Notes under the pieces: model-generated | What the model was told of the DNA's origin: nothing | What the model saw: the letters and a program-made list of their open reading frames with translations, nothing else | Databases searched by the model: none | Shown here: piece by piece, positions 38,001-44,779 of the stretch | Layout: the number at the start of each line of letters is the position of its first letter | How positions within the stretch are numbered: position 1 is the stretch's first letter | Position numbers and translations under genes: made by a program | Assembly (NCBI GenBank): GCA_009760885.1 | Contig: CM019707.1 | Coordinates: 37,254,234 to 37,318,233, forward strand | Reading direction: 5' to 3' | From: Achatina immaculata | Lineage: Eukaryota > Mollusca > Gastropoda > Stylommatophora > Achatinidae | DNA length: 64,000 nt

Positions 38001-40590
38001 TGTTCTAGACAGAATGATGTATAACAAAAACTATCATCTATAATCTAGACAGAATGATGGATAAAAAACAAAATATCAGCTATAATATTGGTCCCCATAT
38101 TAAACTGACTGCCAAGCAGCTGTGAACAACCGGGACAAATGTTAACAACCGGGACAAATGTTAACAACCGGGACAAAAGTTAACAACCGGGACAAATGTT
38201 AACAACCGTGACAAATTTTTACCTGAATATATGGGGTTTATATTAATATTCTGACTCAGGAATTATCTTGGCCAAGTGCACTATCACAGGCAAAAGACCA
38301 AGAAAACTGGAGATCTATTATAGTCAAACTTCTCCGTGGACATGGCACAAGGCGATGAGTAGTGTGCAGAGTGTACACCAGTGTGCCTTGCTCTGCCTGC
38401 ATCTATTGTAGATAATGAATCAGCTGATACTGTTAACATTCTCATGGGGACTAGCAGAGACATACAGATTGTGATCAATGCTGTGGAAAATCTTCAAACT
38501 CCTGTTTATACATTTTTATTCTATCTGATTCAAACTGATTTGAGACTCCATCAATGGTATATGTCTATCAGCTCTTAACTCTTCCCATGCCACAGGAAGA
38601 AAAGCAGACATTCAGTTGCTTACCAGAGTAAAAGCGTGAGTCTTGATATGTTAGGGGGTATAGTTGTAAAATGGAATGGAAAACAGTATTTCCATGTACT
38701 TCCGTGTACTTATTATGTTTCAAAGTATAACTAAATGTATGAAAATTTCAAAAGAAGTAATTTGATGTTTTTAGACAATGACTGTGCCCAGCTCACCATC
38801 GGCTAGGTCTAGATCTGCACTACTTGCCATCTGAGATGTCTAGATCTACTTGTCAATCTCATATTCTGATTCTATGTTGCATTCTCGCTAAATTAATGTC
38901 TGAAATAACCTCCTAACTACTTCTCCAGTTGTCTGATTATGTCTAGATCTACTTGGGATACATTAAAGAGCAGTAGGGTGGTAACAGGCCATGTCCATAC
39001 CCCTATATACATCATCAAAAATTGAAAATTTTCCATGTTTCTCTTCCTTTTTCTCGCTCAGCATCGCTCGTATCTAAGGACTCTTTCACCATTTTGAAAA
39101 GTGTCACCAGAAACATGGATGAAATATGTACAATCTAAACGTTACACTGGTTCTTTTATTGAAACAAACCATGATCGAAATTTCTACCATTGGCATGCAA
39201 CGGGGATACCGGAAGAATCGAAAAATCGACCGCTGGCACGGGAAGAGTTAAGTCCATCAAAACCTGATTCAAACTCCCAACCCCTGAGTGGGACATGAAA
39301 CCTTAGGTAATGACTTAACAGCTAAGACGTGGCAAAACTGGACGTGCATGTTGTAGGGGTAAGGAAGAATTCTCAGACAACTGGTGCCACTGATTCACAG
39401 TAAACACTATGTTGAGATGGATATCAGAGAAACATGTGGTCTACTCTACAATGAAAGGATAATACATTAATTTAACCTTAACTTTCAAATATTTTCATTC
39501 TTATAGCCAGGCAAGGTCTTGCCTGGAATTCCTAGGGAAAGGTGAGACAAGGAAGAGTTAGGAAACACCTGGTAAAGGAGTCTTGAAACAGATAAAAAAA
39601 CAAAAAACTGACTACATCTGGAGACAGGACTGCAGATATAGACAGACAATGCGAACGAAGAAGAAGATCTGCTGCTGGACCCCTTAAGTTTAATCCTTGG
39701 ACTGGTTTGTGGACAAACCTGACCTAGTGGTCTGAGAGGATTACTTGCTTATTATCTGCAGCTGGACCCCTCTGGTTGTCCCCAATGTAAAAAATGGGTC
39801 AGTCAGTCAGTCATTTGCACGTCCCTTGCGGAACTTTGCCTCCCTAACACCTTTCCTGTAGGCCTCTCGGTTTTGAGCAAGATGGCCTGCTGCTGATGCG
39901 TCTATTTGCAGATTATCAACGATGTCTTGCAGCCATCTTTGTCTTCTTCTCTTTCTCATTATGTACCCTTCCAAGATGGTCTTATCTAGATTACCATGAT
40001 GTTTAATGTGTCCAAAATATTTAAGTTTTCTCTGTTTAATACTCTTTACTAGCCAGCCTTCTTCAGTATTAAGTTCTTGTAGTATGGATATATTTGTTCC
40101 TTTTTGTGTCCATGATATCTGAAGGACTCTTCTTCATTTACATTCAAAGGCATTTATGTGTTTCTCAGCTGTTTTGTTAAGCATCCATGTCTCACAGGCA
40201 TATGTTGCAATGGGACAGATGCATGCCTTTAAAAATCTTATTTTTGTAGCTTTGTCTGTTCGTCTCCACAGATTCTTTATTTGTTTTACTTTCTGAAGAG
40301 CAACTGATGTCCTCCTTTTAATTTCCCTCATTGTATCTCCATTATTAAAAAAAAAAAATGGGTACCATCTCCATTATTAAAAAAAAAAAAAAACGGGTAC
40401 CAGACACAAAAGTATTAAGGAACACAGCCCACCAGACATAGAGAATATCTGCCTGCTAAGCAGTGAGTGTTAGGACATGATGAAAAAAACAGGCTACCAG
40501 GACACGGTCAGTTCTGTTAATGAGGAATTTAACCAGTTTACAATGCGAGGAAAAACAAAATAAAAGACATACATTTTCTCTTATATACAG

Positions 40591-40636
<46 letters not shown>

Positions 40637-43600
40637 GTATATAAGAGAGAATGTATGTCTTTTAAGACATTATATAATATATATATCTGACAGAACCCCA
40701 GCTGAAACATCCTAATCTAGATGACTCTTTTCTTCTTTCAAACAAGGATGATAAAACAGTTAAAGACATGAAAACCCAGACTTGACTATCAGGTGAGGAT
40801 CTCTACTGAAACAATGTCACCAGACCTACGACCTAGCAACATGAATGATGAAATAGTATGATAAGAGCAAGTGAAAAAAATTCATGCACTCACCCGTCAC
40901 GACCTTTGCTGATGACCCTGACCTCAAAGTAGTAGATCCCACATGAAGCAGGAATGGGATAATTGGCTCGGACACTGGCTGCATCTTTGTGTGTCTTGCC
41001 AACGCCTTCAAGGTAAAAGGTGATGATGAATAGTTACTTCAGGATTTCCTTTTTTTAAATAAATCTCACACAGATTAATAAACAAAAACCTTATCATCTA
41101 TGTTCTAAATGGAATGATGAATGAACAAAAAATATCATATATATTCTAAACAGAATCTACGTTCTAAATAGAATGATGGATAAACAAAAACTATCATCTA
41201 TGTTCTAGACAGAATGATGTATAACAAAAACTATCATCTATAATCTAGACAGAATGATGGATAAACAACAAAATTTCAGCTATAATATTGGTCCCCATAT
41301 TAAACTGACTGCCAAGCAGCTGTGAACAACCGGGACAAATGTTAACAACTGGGACAAATGTTAACCGGGACAAAAGTTAACAACCGGGACAAATGTTAAC
41401 AACCGGGACAAATTTTTACCTGAACATATGGGGTTTATATTAATATTCTGACTCAGGAATTATCTTGGCCAAATGCACTATCACAGGCAAAAGACCAAGA
41501 AAACTGGAGATCTATTATAGTCAAACTTCTCCGTGGACATGGCACAAGGCGATGAGTAGTGTGCAGAGTGTACACCAGTGTGCCTTGCTCTGCCTGCATC
41601 TACTGTAGATAATGAATCAGCTGATACTGTTAACATTCTCACGGGGACTAGCAGAGACATACAGATTGTGATCAATGCTGTGGAAAATCTTCAAACTTAT
41701 GTTTATACATTTTTATTCTGTCTGATTCAAACTGACTTGAGACTCCATCAATGGTATATGTCCATCAGCTCCTAACTCTTCCCATGCTACAGGAAGAAAA
41801 GCGGATGTTCAGTTGCTTACCAGAGTAAAAGCATGAGTCTTGATATGTTAGGGGGTATAGTTGTAAAATGGAATGGAAAACAGTATTTCCATGTACTTCT
41901 GTGTACTTATTATGTTTCAAAGTATAACTAAATGTATGAAAATTTCAAAAGAAGTAATGTGATGTTTTTAGACAATGACTGTGCCCAGCTCACCATCGGC
42001 TAAGTCTAGATCTGCACTACTTGCCATCTGAGATGTCTAGATCTACTTGTCAATCTCATATTCTGATTCTATGTTGCATTCTCGCTAAATTAATGTCTGA
42101 AATAACCTCCTAACTACTTCTCCAGTCGTCTGATTATGTCTAGATCTACTTGGGATACATTCAAGAGCAGTGGGGTGGTCACAGGCCATGTCCATACCCC
42201 TATATACCTCATCAAAAATTGAAAATTTTCCATGTTTCTCTTCCTTTTTCTCGCTCAGCATCGCTCATATCTAAGGACTCTTTCACCATTTTGAAAAGTG
42301 TCACCAGAAACATGGATGAAATATGTACAATCTAAACGTTACACCGGTTCTTTTATTGAAACAAACCATGATCGAAATTTCGACTATTGGCACGCAACGG
42401 GGACACTGGAAGGATCGAAAAATCGACCGCTGGCACAGGAAGAGTTAAGTCCATCAAAACCTGATTCAAACTCCCAACCCACAGCCCTGAGTAGGACATG
42501 AAACCTCAGGTAATGACTTAATAGCTAAGATGTGGCAAAACTGGACGTGCATGTTGTGAAGTAAGGAAGAATTCTCAGACAACTGGTGCCTCTGATTCAC
42601 AGTAAACACTATATTGAGAAGGATATCAGAGAAACATGTGGTCTACTCTACAATGAAAGGATAATACATTAATTTAACCTTAACCTTAAATTCCCCGGGA
42701 AAGGTGAGACAAGGAAGAGTTAGGAAACACCTGGTAAAGGAGTCTTGAAACAGATTTTAAAAAATGACTACATCTGGAGACAGACAGAAGAAACAGTCCA
42801 AAACAGAAATAAACTGAGAGCCTTTGTTGATGGCCTATGCCCCTGATAGGAATAAAGAATAGAATAGAATAGCCAATTTCCCTAATCAAGAAGCCACACC
42901 CCAACTCACTAATCAAACACAGGGAAACTGGACCTAGCAACACAAACATTGCTTGCTGTTACTGTGGCTGGTTATGCAAATCCAACATTGGTAGAGTCAG
43001 CCATGAGAGGAGCTGCTCAAGATGATGATTCTTGGCATAGCGCCGCCCCCCCCCCCAAACATGTGATATCTACCTGCTTCAAACTCATCTGCCTTGGACA
43101 AACTGTGCCACTTTCACTTTCTGACTTTTCCGATCCCCGGGTTTACGAGTTTTCACTTTTTCCCTTGTGTCAGATAACGAACTGTACAGGTCCTCTTCAG
43201 CTGTTCTACATCCCCATACAGAATGTCAGTGACTGAGGAGTTTGGTGGTATCAGGTTCTTCCGAAGGTCCTTCAATGTAGTCCAGCAGGTGGTGCTTAAC
43301 AGTTTCTTCTTCTTGTCTGTTGCAGTGCATGTAGTATGGTGTGTGGTCAGAGGTCACTCTGTGTAAGTGCTTCTTGAGGGTAATGTGTCCTGTTCGCAAC
43401 CTTAAAATTGTGCACTGGTCTCGACGACATAAGCTGTTGATGTGGTCTCCAGGGTTAGGTTTTGGCAGGTGTGTATATAGGGATTACTGGCCCAGCTGTC
43501 CATCCACTGCTGCTTGCAGTTGATGTTTAGCTGTTCTCACATTGGTGAAGATGTGGGACTGTGACATGGTGGCTCCACTCTTTGCCAGTCTGTCAGCACA

Positions 43601-44722
43601 TTCACTTCCTACAAAATGTGCCAATATTTAGTGATGTTTTTATGTGTCTCTCTTTTTCTCATTTCACTAACTGTCCAAAACTGTCATGTTTTCTTAACTT
43701 CTTGTCTTGTAATAAAACACTGAGAGCTGTGATTATTCTGTTTATGATTTCATTCTGTCTACAGCTTTCCCCGATTCTGTTTAATCATAAATCAATCTAT
43801 TGAAGTGTTACATATAACCTGTTTCTAACTGCTTGCTGTGGTTTATATGATCTAAATCTAAGAATGGTTCTGGAAAAGACTGGATGGGTGTGGTGCTTTC
43901 TGTGGGGCACTTTGCTCATCTGCTGCTTTCGTGATTGTTTCTACCAAGAAAAATAGGATTTACAATAATAAATCACGCCTTTGTCAGATTCACTTTGACT
44001 TTTCAAGATAGTCTACGTTTTTTTGTGTGGTCACTACAAGAACAATCTGTTATCACGTGAACTACTAGGCTTGTGTTAAAATAAAAAGGCTTAGACAATC
44101 AAAGTCCCATAATCAATCTAATATTTCCACCCGAGTACGAAATCGAACCAGGGACCTTCTGATCAGCAGGTGAGTGAACTAACCACGACGGCACGTCAGC
44201 TACAATACAAATAACAATATCCCTTATCAATCTAAGTCCCACAGCATCTGCATGCCGTAAGGGTGTGAAGTGTTAGTGTCTTCACAGTTTTAAGCTGCTA
44301 CATCATCTGTGATAGGGATGTTAGCACCTTGTCTCGCTGCCTTTGTTTTTCCTAGGTAAACCGCATGTACCCATTTTTTTAGGCTGGGCTGACCCTGGTG
44401 CCAGTTGGTCCGAAAAAACTCCCCCCGATTGCGAAATCGCTCCAGCGACCTTCTGATCAGCAGGTGAGTGCACTAACCACTACACCACTGCAGCACACCA
44501 ACTACAACACAAATAACAAATGCAAAACAAAGACCACCAACCTTTGTAGTGAACTCGGAGGTTTCCCTGTGACAGTCCGATATAATTAAACTTGTCTTTT
44601 GGACTCCAGTAGCGGGGCAGTGGTGTCTCGTCCTCATCTACAGCAGGATAAAGTCGTCTGAGCCTGTCCGAAGCGTCACAGTTTGAAGACGACGTGTTGT
44701 TTTGAGAAGTGCCCGTCGCCAT
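10942..44722 (-). CDS. RANBP9/10: RanBPM / RanBP9-RanBP10 orthologue, complete 12-exon gene
   Basis: Joined from 12 minus-strand exons: 44722-44542, 41005-40894 (or its copy 37805-37694), 35407-35355, 34049-33882, 28236-28214, 26154-26053 (or its copy 24554-24453), 22821-22739, 21597-21485, 20443-19631, 18563-18409, 13785-13674 and 11072-10942. All introns are GT..AG, phases agree, and the sum is 2046 nt (681 residues plus stop). Domain order: leader 1-60, SPRY about 61-205, LisH about 235-262, CTLH about 268-330, low-complexity linker about 335-545, CRA region about 550-681. Known role of the family: scaffold of the CTLH/GID E3 ubiquitin-ligase complex, with SPRY binding partner proteins. 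Length is comparable to vertebrate RanBP9 and RanBP10. The start is supported by A at -3 and G at +4. Oddities are the duplicated exons 2 and 6 and a 23-nt microexon. I cannot separate RanBP9 from RanBP10 because invertebrates usually have one gene. Confidence 0.95.
11146..11345 (+). mobile_element. LINE family B 3' end
   Basis: Plus strand encodes [20 protein letters not shown] and [17 protein letters not shown] with a terminal GGGCACTTAAGGTTC. Same family as 51348-52105 and 63580-64000. Lies in the last intron of the RanBPM gene. Confidence 0.85.
11500..12800 (-). pseudogene. Mariner (SETMAR-type) transposase relic
   Basis: Minus strand, in order: an N-terminal part near 12780-12680 ([20 protein letters not shown]), a grossly expanded HTH segment (12336-12672), [18 protein letters not shown], then near 12035 the pattern [11 protein letters not shown] where the family has DETW..HH, and finally [10 protein letters not shown] near 11660. 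The first catalytic Asp is therefore His and the frame is broken several times. A dead element in intron 11. Confidence 0.82.
12336..12672 (-). repeat. 48-bp tandem repeat of the transposase HTH codons (7 units)
   Basis: Units at 48-bp spacing (AGTCGAG at 12351, 12399, 12447, 12495, 12543, 12591, 12639). On the minus strand each unit reads [16 protein letters not shown], the mariner HTH segment that normally occurs once before [10 protein letters not shown]. Confidence 0.9.
13255..13575 (+). repeat. 55-bp minisatellite, about 6 units
   Basis: Unit core GATGTGTCACGGACCCTGTC plus TATATATCCTGGTCATATAC. Confidence 0.9.
13674..13785 (-). CDS. RANBP9/10: RanBPM exon 11
   Basis: 112 nt, phase 0 to 1, acceptor ATTACAG|GATGCC, donor TTAG|GTAAAT. 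Encodes [20 protein letters not shown] and then [16 protein letters not shown], near-invariant in the family. A 47-bp tandem duplication has placed a second copy of the acceptor upstream (see findings). Confidence 0.95.
14454..15938 (+). mobile_element. piggyBac-family transposon relic
   Basis: TTAA at 14454-14457 and 15935-15938 flank inverted ends: CACTTCCTGGGCC on the left and, in reverse complement, CACTTTGTGGACC on the right. The interior on the plus strand encodes pieces of a piggyBac transposase (next entry). Confidence 0.83.
14700..15776 (+). pseudogene. piggyBac transposase, decayed
   Basis: Recognisable parts in several frames: [17 protein letters not shown] near 15365 (the family's MSR.RFE.I...LHF.DN), [15 protein letters not shown] near 15450, and at the end [13 protein letters not shown] then [19 protein letters not shown], the C-terminal Cys-rich finger (CxxC..CxxC...C). 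Frameshifts and stops between the parts make it non-functional. It lies in intron 10 of the RanBPM gene. Confidence 0.85.
16104..16803. mobile_element. TTAA MITE, 700 bp
   Basis: Left end TTAACTCTTCTCGTGCC; right end in reverse complement TTAACTCTTCCCATGCC. The interior matches, in inverted orientation, the elements at 38575-39251 and 41772-42448 (shared AAACATAATAAGTAC and repeated AGATCTAGAC motifs), so this is one family. Confidence 0.82.
16840..17050 (+). repeat. 45-bp minisatellite, about 5 units
   Basis: Unit core GTTAAAATGTCATCTCTCTA then TGTGTTGTCAAAGGCTGCAG. Confidence 0.9.
17080..17395 (+). repeat. 54-bp minisatellite, left part
   Basis: CACCAAGAGAACTCTCTAAA units, six in all, 54 bp apart. 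Related units resume at 17985 after an insertion. Confidence 0.88.
17396..17984 (+). mobile_element. Insertion splitting the 54-bp array, class unknown
   Basis: About 590 bp of unrelated sequence ending in a (GAA)5 tail hard against the resumed array, as expected of a retroposed sequence. Holds a 155-codon open frame from 17570 with no recognisable domain; I do not call it a gene. Confidence 0.5.
17985..18330 (+). repeat. Minisatellite, right part (diverged)
   Basis: Units of CAGCACCAACAGAACTATCT then AAAACACAACAAAACGTTAT, related to the array at 17080 but more diverged. Confidence 0.8.
18409..18563 (-). CDS. RANBP9/10: RanBPM exon 10
   Basis: 155 nt, phase 1 to 0, acceptor CTTTCAG|AA, donor CTCCAG|GTTTGT. 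Encodes [20 protein letters not shown] and then [20 protein letters not shown], matching the start of the C-terminal CRA region (CGG..AAIE.M..FGREL). Confidence 0.93.
18600..19630. other. Intron 9 of RanBPM, unassigned
   Basis: Includes a 90-codon minus frame at 18919-18647 without a recognisable domain, and a short GA run near 19360. Nothing further supported. Confidence 0.5.
19631..20443 (-). CDS. RANBP9/10: RanBPM exon 9 (CTLH plus long low-complexity linker)
   Basis: 813 nt, phase 1 to 1, acceptor TCTGCAG|AA, donor ATGG|GTAAGA. The first 60 residues are the CTLH core ([31 protein letters not shown]). The remaining 210 or so are a linker rich in Gln, His, Ser and Asn with several Gln runs and a run of eight Glu (about 19834-19857), weakly conserved in length and sequence across the family. 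Likely disordered. Confidence 0.93.
20530..20965 (+). repeat. About 18-bp minisatellite
   Basis: Units such as GGGCATTTCACTACACCA, variable (GGGCACTTGGCTATATCA and similar). The open frame across it is a repeat artefact. Confidence 0.85.
21095..21235 (+). repeat. Interspersed repeat family G
   Basis: Shares ACTGTGGCTGG, TCAGCCATGA and AGGAGCTGCT in order with 42945-43045. Class unknown. Confidence 0.65.
21485..21597 (-). CDS. RANBP9/10: RanBPM exon 8 (LisH)
   Basis: 113 nt, phase 2 to 1, acceptor CGCCCAG|A, donor CAAA|GTATGT. Encodes [20 protein letters not shown] and then [12 protein letters not shown]: the LisH dimerisation motif and the start of CTLH. Confidence 0.93.
21775..22050 (+). 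repeat. Interspersed repeat family F
   Basis: Matches other family F copies (TTTGCAGCC, GTTGAGGCACAACATCAT, CACCACCATGGGGACTATG). Confidence 0.75.
22160..22415 (+). mobile_element. tRNA-derived SINE, second subfamily
   Basis: Head GGTGTCTGAGTGGCGAAGTG, B-box-like GGGGGTCTGAATCC, body with GGCGGCCAGCCGTGATACTG and a terminal GTGCCTCTAAGGCATGACAG. A second copy is at 35970-36235. Confidence 0.85.
22739..22821 (-). CDS. RANBP9/10: RanBPM exon 7
   Basis: 83 nt, phase 0 to 2, acceptor GCTCAG|GAATGG, donor CACAA|GTAAAA. Encodes [17 protein letters not shown] and then GEFQTALH, the linker before LisH. More divergent from vertebrates than the SPRY exons, but the E-W-R..RFP pattern and the phase fit. 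Confidence 0.88.
22822..23764. other. Intron 6 of RanBPM, unassigned
   Basis: Holds a (TTC)n run near 22950 that may be the tail of a minus-strand retroposon. No other feature supported. Confidence 0.5.
24453..24554 (-). CDS. RANBP9/10: RanBPM exon 6, second identical copy
   Basis: Identical 102-nt exon on the other half of a 1.6-kb tandem duplication. Being a multiple of 3 and phase 0 at both ends, it could be spliced in together with its twin and repeat 34 residues of SPRY without breaking the frame. Could be an assembly duplicate. Confidence 0.86.
24660..25180 (+). mobile_element. SINE split by a LINE 3' end
   Basis: SINE head and B-box at 24665-24742 (GGTTGGGTGAGTGGTTAGG, GGTTCAACTCCC); the body resumes at about 25045 (CCCCGGGGTCCACCCAGCCT). 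Between them is a minus-strand LINE tail encoding [20 protein letters not shown]. The same arrangement is repeated at 26260-26780 in the second copy. Confidence 0.8.
24750..25035 (-). mobile_element. LINE 3' end fragment (duplicated at 26350-26635)
   Basis: Minus strand encodes [15 protein letters not shown], a typical end of a non-LTR ORF2. A family distinct from A and B. Confidence 0.75.
25348..26948. repeat. Tandem segmental duplication 1, right copy (1601 bp)
   Basis: Head-to-tail second copy, carrying the other exon 6. Differences from the left copy are few and mostly outside the exon. Confidence 0.95.
26053..26154 (-). CDS. RANBP9/10: RanBPM exon 6, copy nearer exon 5
   Basis: 102 nt, phase 0 to 0, acceptor CCGTAG|CC, donor AAG|GTACGT. 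Encodes [20 protein letters not shown] and then [10 protein letters not shown], the end of SPRY. Identical to the copy 1600 bp away. Confidence 0.92.
27230..28137 (+). mobile_element. Non-LTR LINE 3' part with 3' UTR
   Basis: Plus strand 27330-27700 encodes the C-terminal end typical of CR1/Jockey-type reverse transcriptases ([42 protein letters not shown]) with a frameshift near 27590. It then runs through a 3' UTR ending AAATAAAGATCAATCAATCA, i.e. a poly(A)-like signal and a (TCAA)n tail. Sits in intron 5 of RanBPM. Confidence 0.83.
27795..27995 (+). repeat. 24-bp minisatellite inside a LINE 3' UTR (about 8 units)
   Basis: Unit GTAGTTAGTCATTTTTATGT plus GTAC or GTAT. Confidence 0.92.
28214..28236 (-). 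CDS. RANBP9/10: RanBPM exon 5, 23-nt microexon
   Basis: 23 nt, phase 1 to 0, preceded by a pyrimidine-rich tract and CCAG, followed by GTAAGT. With the last base of exon 4 it completes G-I-A-F-T-D-L-P, exactly the residues the family has between the SPRY core and PNLYPTVG. The exon is short, but both splice sites are strong and the residues fit. Confidence 0.9.
28365..28640 (+). mobile_element. LINE family D 3' end (duplicated at 30010-30290)
   Basis: Plus strand gives, with frameshifts, [12 protein letters not shown] and [10 protein letters not shown] and ends in (ATC)n. Typical 5'-truncated non-LTR tail. Confidence 0.75.
28690..28930 (-). mobile_element. tRNA-derived SINE, minus strand (duplicated at 30340-30590)
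   Basis: The reverse complement has a B-box GGGTTCGAATCCCC, then a body ending in blocks of ACCCAGCCTCGTAAAATGGG (here in two tandem copies). Confidence 0.78.
29625..29940 (+). repeat. Interspersed repeat family F (duplicated at 31280-31595)
   Basis: Best-preserved family F copy, with GTGGGACAGGGTCTTGATCA. A 107-codon open frame spans it but has no known domain. Confidence 0.75.
29950..31604. repeat. Tandem segmental duplication 2, right copy (1655 bp)
   Basis: Second copy; ends at AAGACAAAA where the sequence diverges. A 6-bp GTGGAG-type insertion near 30190 is among the differences. Confidence 0.95.
31985..32575 (+). repeat. 73-bp minisatellite, 8 units
   Basis: GTCTGTGG recurs at 31991, 32064, 32137, 32210, 32283, 32356, 32429 and 32502. 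Confidence 0.93.
32580..32880. other. Unassigned intronic spacer
   Basis: Minus-strand frames of 60-70 codons with no recognised domain. Confidence 0.4.
32881..33110 (+). repeat. 56-bp minisatellite, 4 units
   Basis: TTCTCTGTTAGAAT at 32881, 32937, 32993 and 33049. Confidence 0.92.
33225..33840 (+). repeat. 31-bp minisatellite, about 19 units
   Basis: Unit GATTTGTTTCTGTGGGATCT plus CAGAGATATAG. Ends about 40 bp from the exon 4 donor. Confidence 0.92.
33882..34049 (-). CDS. RANBP9/10: RanBPM exon 4 (SPRY core)
   Basis: 168 nt, phase 1 to 1, acceptor CACAAG|GT, donor CTTG|GTAAGT. Encodes the SPRY core with [47 protein letters not shown]. These are hallmark family residues and the strongest identification in the window. 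Confidence 0.96.
34626..34835 (+). repeat. 35-bp minisatellite, 6 units
   Basis: GTCTGCAGCACTGAGACTCA at 35-bp spacing from 34626; followed by an A-rich AAGAAGAAG tail. Confidence 0.92.
35355..35407 (-). CDS. RANBP9/10: RanBPM exon 3
   Basis: 53 nt, phase 2 to 1, acceptor TACACAG|G, donor CCAG|GTAGCA. Encodes [17 protein letters not shown], a near-invariant SPRY segment of the RanBP9/10 family. Confidence 0.93.
35970..36235 (+). mobile_element. tRNA-derived SINE, second subfamily
   Basis: Same as 22160-22415: GGCGTCTGAGTGGCAAAGTG head, B-box GGGGTTCGAATC, terminal GCCTCTAAGGCATGACAG. Confidence 0.87.
36583..37116 (-). mobile_element. LINE family A, longest 3' fragment
   Basis: A 177-codon frame: [19 protein letters not shown] (the post-RT YG.E.W region), then [20 protein letters not shown] and [13 protein letters not shown]. 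Ends in a (TGAC)n tail. The duplicate is at 39800-40331 with a frame break near 40130. Confidence 0.88.
37372..37460. repeat. Foldback (about 38-bp arms), duplicated at 40562-40660
   Basis: AAAAGACATACATT..TCTCTTATATACAGATATAAATAT pairs with its reverse complement directly after it. In the second copy the centre is expanded with AT repeats. Confidence 0.85.
37694..37805 (-). CDS. RANBP9/10: RanBPM exon 2, second identical copy
   Basis: Same 112-nt coding sequence, acceptor and donor as the exon at 40894-41005, carried on the other half of a 3.2-kb tandem duplication. Including both would shift the frame after SPRY begins, so the two copies should be mutually exclusive if the duplication is real. 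It could instead be an assembly duplicate. Confidence 0.85.
38105..38225 (+). repeat. 19-bp minisatellite (also 41325-41415)
   Basis: AACAACCGGGACAAATGTT, five to six units; the second copy has lost part of a unit. Confidence 0.88.
38575..39251. mobile_element. TTAA MITE, about 677 bp
   Basis: Ends TTAACTCTTCCCATGCCA and, in reverse complement, TTAACTCTTCCCGTGCCA. Same family as 16104-16803 in inverted orientation. Confidence 0.85.
40894..41005 (-). CDS. RANBP9/10: RanBPM exon 2, copy nearer exon 1
   Basis: 112 nt, phase 1 to 2, acceptor TTGAAG|GC, donor GACGG|GTGAGT. Encodes the start of SPRY ([34 protein letters not shown]). It is identical in coding sequence to the copy 3200 bp away at 37694-37805. 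Because 112 is not a multiple of 3, only one copy can be used in a full-length transcript. Confidence 0.92.
41772..42448. mobile_element. TTAA MITE, copy in the second duplication unit
   Basis: Same as 38575-39251; the left TTAA has mutated to CTAA and the right TTAA is intact. Confidence 0.84.
42935..43045 (+). repeat. Interspersed repeat family G
   Basis: Matches 21095-21235 (TTGCTTGCTGTT, ACTGTGGCTGG, TCAGCCATGA, AGGAGCTGCT). Confidence 0.65.
43210..43610 (-). mobile_element. LINE family E, RNase H end and C-terminus
   Basis: The minus strand reads, with frame changes, [15 protein letters not shown] (end of an RNase H domain), then [15 protein letters not shown] and [13 protein letters not shown], the usual C-terminal pattern of RNase H-bearing non-LTR elements. 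Lies in intron 1. Confidence 0.78.
43611..44089. other. Intron 1, unassigned
   Basis: No feature supported. Confidence 0.5.
44090..44500 (-). mobile_element. tRNA-derived SINE(s), minus strand
   Basis: Two tRNA-like heads in reverse complement (about 44200-44125 and 44500-44400, each with GTGGTTAGT and CACCTGCTGATCAGAAGGTC), with SINE body between them. Ends 40 bp from the exon 1 donor. Confidence 0.72.
44542..44722 (-). CDS. RANBP9/10: RanBPM exon 1 (start codon)
   Basis: 181 nt, phase 0 to 1. Encodes a short polar Ser/Asn/Thr leader and then the conserved lead-in to SPRY ([36 protein letters not shown]). The donor is AAAG|GTTGGT; reading on past it gives unrelated residues, so the exon ends here. 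The start codon reads TAAAATGG on the minus strand. Confidence 0.93.
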
Positions 44723-44759
44723 TTTAATGCTGGTCTTTTATTTGTGCAGAAGTGACTGG

Positions 44760-44775
44760 ACCCGGATGTGACGTA
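44760..44775. promoter_or_regulatory. ETS-CRE composite-like motif upstream of the RanBPM start
   Basis: The plus strand reads CCCGGATGTGACGTAG about 40 bp before the ATG. It joins an ETS-type core (CCGGAT) to a CRE half site (TGACGT), a pairing known from animal housekeeping promoters. No TATA box is obvious nearby. Predicted only from the motif. Confidence 0.4.
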
Positions 44776-44779
44776 GTAG

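Larger units (their letters stand above)
36444..39640. repeat. Tandem segmental duplication 3, left copy (about 3.2 kb)
   Basis: Head-to-tail with 39668-42785. Starts at CTGCTGCTGGACCCCTTAAG and ends near GACTACATCTGGAGACAG. Carries LINE A, a foldback, one exon 2, a 19-bp array and a TTAA MITE. Copies differ by scattered substitutions and small indels, while exon 2 is identical. Confidence 0.94.
39668..42785. repeat. Tandem segmental duplication 3, right copy (about 3.1 kb)
   Basis: Second copy with the same order of features. The foldback loop has gained a long (AT)n run (about 40596-40634). Confidence 0.94.
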
